DNA from: Blastomonas aquatica
GTDB lineage: Bacteria; Pseudomonadota; Alphaproteobacteria; Sphingomonadales; Sphingomonadaceae
Assembly (NCBI RefSeq): GCF_014639875.1
Contig: NZ_BMGD01000003.1
Coordinates: forward strand, 372,001 to 436,000
Direction of reading: 5' to 3'
DNA: 64,000 nucleotides
Part shown: piece by piece, positions 61,852-64,000 of the stretch
Position numbering within the stretch: the stretch's first letter is position 1
Layout of the letters: each line of letters opens with the position of its first letter
Translations under genes and position numbers: made by a program
The notes under the pieces: model-generated
What the model saw: the letters and a program-made list of their open reading frames with translations, nothing else
Databases searched by the model: none
What the model was told of the DNA's origin: nothing

Positions 61852-64000
61852 TCAGCCGCGTTGCAGCAAAAGGTCAGCCATCGCATCGATGATCGCCTCG
61901 CTGTCGAGCCGGTAGGTGCGGTAGAGATCGGGCAGGTCGCCGGTCTGGCCGAAGCGATCGGTACCCAGCGGGCTGACCCGGTGGCCACGCACCCCGCCCA
62001 GCCAGGACAGCGCAGAAGGTGACCCATCGAGCACGGTGACCAGGCCCGCACCGGGGCTTAGAGCGCCGAGTACGGTCTCGATATGACTGGGCCCTTGCGG
62101 CTTGCCGTTCCATCGCGCCGCACGCTGCGCTGACCAGTCGCGGTGCAGGCGGTCGGGCGATGTGACGGCGAGCAGGCCGAGCCCGGGGATGTCGTCGCGC
62201 AAAGCCTCCCACGCAGCGATGGCTTCAGGGGCGACCGCGCCGCAAAAGGCGATTGCCGCGTCGGCCTGGCCCGAAGGTTCGCGCAGCCAGTAAGCGCCCG
62301 CGATCGCATCGTCTTCCCAAGCCGTATCGGTGCGGGTCACCTGCTCGATCACCCGCGTCGTCAGCCGCAGATAAACCGAGCTACCGGCGTCCGCCTGCAT
62401 ATGCGCGAACGCCCAGCCCATCATCAGCGCAACCTCGTCGGCAAACGCGGGTTCGAAGCTTTCGAGACCCGGCTGGCCCATGCCGATCAGCGGAGTGTTG
62501 ACCGACTGATGCGCGCCGCCTTCGCCAGCCAGCGTGATCCCCGAGGGCGTACCGATCAGCAGGAAGCGCGAATCCTGGTAGCACCCATAATTGAGCGCAT
62601 CGAGACCGCGCGCGATGAAGGGATCGTAGACGGTGCCCACCGGGATCAGCCGCGTACCGAAATGCTGCGCGGAAAGCCCCAGCGCCGCCAGCGCGAGGAA
62701 GAAGTTGTTCTCGGCAATCCCAAGCTCGATGTGCTGGCCGGCGCGGTGTCCGATCCATTTCTGCGCCGAGGGAATCTTTGCCTGCTGGAAGATATCGGCG
62801 AGTTCCTGTCGCCGGAACAAGCCACGCTGGTTGACGAACGCGCCCAGATTGGTGGTCTGGGTAACATCTGGCGCGGTCGTCACCAGCCGGTCAGCGAGCG
62901 GTGCATCGGACTTCGCCAGATCATGGAGCACCTTGCCGAATGCCGCCTGGGTCGATTGCTCGGCACCTTCGGGGACAGGCAGCCGGTCGGGAAGGGGGAT
63001 TGCGGGCGCTGCATGTTCCGCCTGCTTGCGGGCGATCGGGCTGTGATCGACAAAATCCTGCAGCGTATGCGCCAGATTGTCGCCGAGGCCTGCCCATTTG
63101 CCCCATTCGTCACCCGGAGAGATGCCTAGATCGCCGCGGAGGCTTTCGATCTGGCTGGTGTTCATCATGCCCGAATGGTTGTCCTTGTGCCCAGCGAGCG
63201 GCAGGCCATAACCCTTGACGGTATACGCGATCAGCAGCGTCGGGCGCTCGTCGTCCATGCTGTCGAACGCGTCGAGCAAGGTCTCGATGCAGTGCCCGCC
63301 CAGATTGGTCATCAGCCGGGCAAGCTCATCGTCATCGAACGATCCGACCAGATCTGCAACGCCGCGCTTGGTGCCGATGTCGCGGATCAGCCGTTCGCGC
63401 CACGCCGCGCCGCCCAGATAGGTGAGCGCGGCAAACTCGGCATTGGGGCAGGTCTCGATCCAGTCTTCGAGCGCCTTTCCGCCGGGCCGGGTGAAGGCCT
63501 CACGCTGCAGCTTGCCGTGCTTCAATGTGACCACGCGCCAGCCGCAGGTTTCAAAGATGTCGTCGAAACGACGGAACATCCGGTCTGCCGTGGTCGCATC
63601 GAGCGACTGGCGGTTGTAATCGACCACCCACCAGCAGTTTCGCAGATCGTGCTTGTAGCCTTCGATCAGGCATTCGTAGATGTTGCCTTCGTCGAGCTCG
63701 GCATCGCCCATCAGCGCGATCATCCGCCCCGAATTTTCTTCAGCCATCTGGCCGTGCGCGATCAGATAGTCCTGCACCAGCGATGAAAACGCCGTGATGG
63801 CGACCCCCAGCCCGACCGAACCGGTCGAGAAATCCACCGGAATGGAGTCCTTGGTGCGCGAGGGATAGCTCTGCACCCCGCCAAGGCCACGGAATCGTTC
63901 CATCTTCTCGCGGGTCTGTTCGTCGAGCAGATAATGGATCGCGTGCAGCACCGGCCCTGCGTGCGGCTTGACCGCCACCTTGTCCTGCGGGCGCAGCGCA
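61852..64000 (-). CDS. Transketolase-like / pyruvate dehydrogenase E1 (AceE-type), 5' end outside window
   Basis: A thiamine diphosphate enzyme, 715 residues visible, open to the window end. VAVKPHAGPVLHAIHYLL, SRTKDSIPVDFSTGSVGLGV and the ThDP motif LMGDAELDEGN...DYN are present; LVTTAPDVTQTTNLG and GIAENNFFLALAALGLS belong to the pyrimidine domain. The pattern is of homodimeric E1/AceE relatives often annotated as transketolase. No E2/E3 genes are nearby, so the 2-oxoacid or ketose substrate is unclear. It is followed by xdhC after 13 bases. Confidence 0.85.
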   Translation of the reverse strand, partial: ALRPQDKVAVKPHAGPVLHAIHYLLDEQTREKMERFRGLGGVQSYPSRTKDSIPVDFSTGSVGLGVAITAFSSLVQDYLIAHGQMAEENSGRMIALMGDAELDEGNIYECLIEGYKHDLRNCWWVVDYNRQSLDATTADRMFRRFDDIFETCGWRVVTLKHGKLQREAFTRPGGKALEDWIETCPNAEFAALTYLGGAAWRERLIRDIGTKRGVADLVGSFDDDELARLMTNLGGHCIETLLDAFDSMDDERPTLLIAYTVKGYGLPLAGHKDNHSGMMNTSQIESLRGDLGISPGDEWGKWAGLGDNLAHTLQDFVDHSPIARKQAEHAAPAIPLPDRLPVPEGAEQSTQAAFGKVLHDLAKSDAPLADRLVTTAPDVTQTTNLGAFVNQRGLFRRQELADIFQQAKIPSAQKWIGHRAGQHIELGIAENNFFLALAALGLSAQHFGTRLIPVGTVYDPFIARGLDALNYGCYQDSRFLLIGTPSGITLAGEGGAHQSVNTPLIGMGQPGLESFEPAFADEVALMMGWAFAHMQADAGSSVYLRLTTRVIEQVTRTDTAWEDDAIAGAYWLREPSGQADAAIAFCGAVAPEAIAAWEALRDDIPGLGLLAVTSPDRLHRDWSAQRAARWNGKPQGPSHIETVLGALSPGAGLVTVLDGSPSALSWLGGVRGHRVSPLGTDRFGQTGDLPDLYRTYRLDSEAIIDAMADLLLQRG

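Noticed and set aside
1-64000. tRNA, rRNA, CRISPR, insertion sequences or prophage
   Set aside because: No cloverleaf-like, repeat-spacer, transposase or phage gene signal was found on either strand by reading.

Overview
The window reads as chromosome of a high-GC alphaproteobacterium, most likely a sphingomonad (Sphingomonadales). The support is the gene content: split pntA1/pntA2/pntB with a 44-aa aa3-oxidase subunit IV beside it, a tandem glycine riboswitch before split gcvPA/gcvPB, CpaF, an IorA/IorB-type molybdenum hydroxylase, many acyl-CoA enzymes and CCCGGG-type intergenic palindromes. I see no tRNA, rRNA, CRISPR array, insertion sequence or phage genes. Genus cannot be fixed from the sequence alone.

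Layout. 1-4.2 kb: 3' part of glnE, a 1-Cys peroxiredoxin, an M23 peptidase. 4.4-12.8 kb: a catabolic cluster in two units, CoA ligase-P450-aldehyde dehydrogenase and thiolase-SDR-enoyl-CoA hydratase-TetR; each unit is preceded by the same 18-bp palindrome. 12.9-18 kb: small hypotheticals, a beta-helix/diheme cytochrome pair, MTA phosphorylase, an MpaB-like oxygenase. 18.2-20.8 kb: a membrane PAS-GGDEF-EAL-PilZ protein. 20.9-28 kb: a sulfatase cluster with two membrane-bound sulfatases, a GST-like protein, a small membrane protein, a lipoprotein formylglycine-generating enzyme (FGE), a TetR regulator and a DUF1330 protein. Its three transcription units each carry a TGACA-N7-TGTCA operator, and one overlaps a good sigma-70 promoter. 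28-31.3 kb: RecQ and an NtrC-like regulator with a GAFPGA loop. 31.4-35.4 kb: CoxIV, transhydrogenase and a racemase. 35.5-41.6 kb: dNTPase, then riboswitch-gcvT-gcvH-gcvPA-gcvPB. 41.6-46 kb: methyltransferases, a lower-GC GDPD gene followed by a degenerate copy of the DUF938 3' end, and a second CoA ligase. 47.1-50.2 kb: acyl-CoA dehydrogenase, 3-hydroxyisobutyryl-CoA hydrolase and enoyl-CoA hydratase, probably for branched-chain catabolism. 50.2-57.4 kb: hydrolase, orphan cpaF, EamA transporters, a phospholipase D/endonuclease pair and small membrane proteins. 57.5-61.8 kb: molybdenum hydroxylase with a MobA-like cytidylyltransferase and a convergent XdhC. 61.9-64 kb: an AceE/transketolase-like gene cut by the window end.

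The most interesting material is regulatory: two separate clusters, each with its own TetR gene and its own repeated palindromic operator, visible directly in the DNA. The sulfatase cluster looks like a self-contained module that encodes both the sulfatases and the enzyme that activates them, the latter apparently outside the cytoplasm. Other oddities are a 145-bp coding overlap of the mobA-like and xdhC genes, the GAFPGA regulator, and the remnant of a DUF938 3' end.
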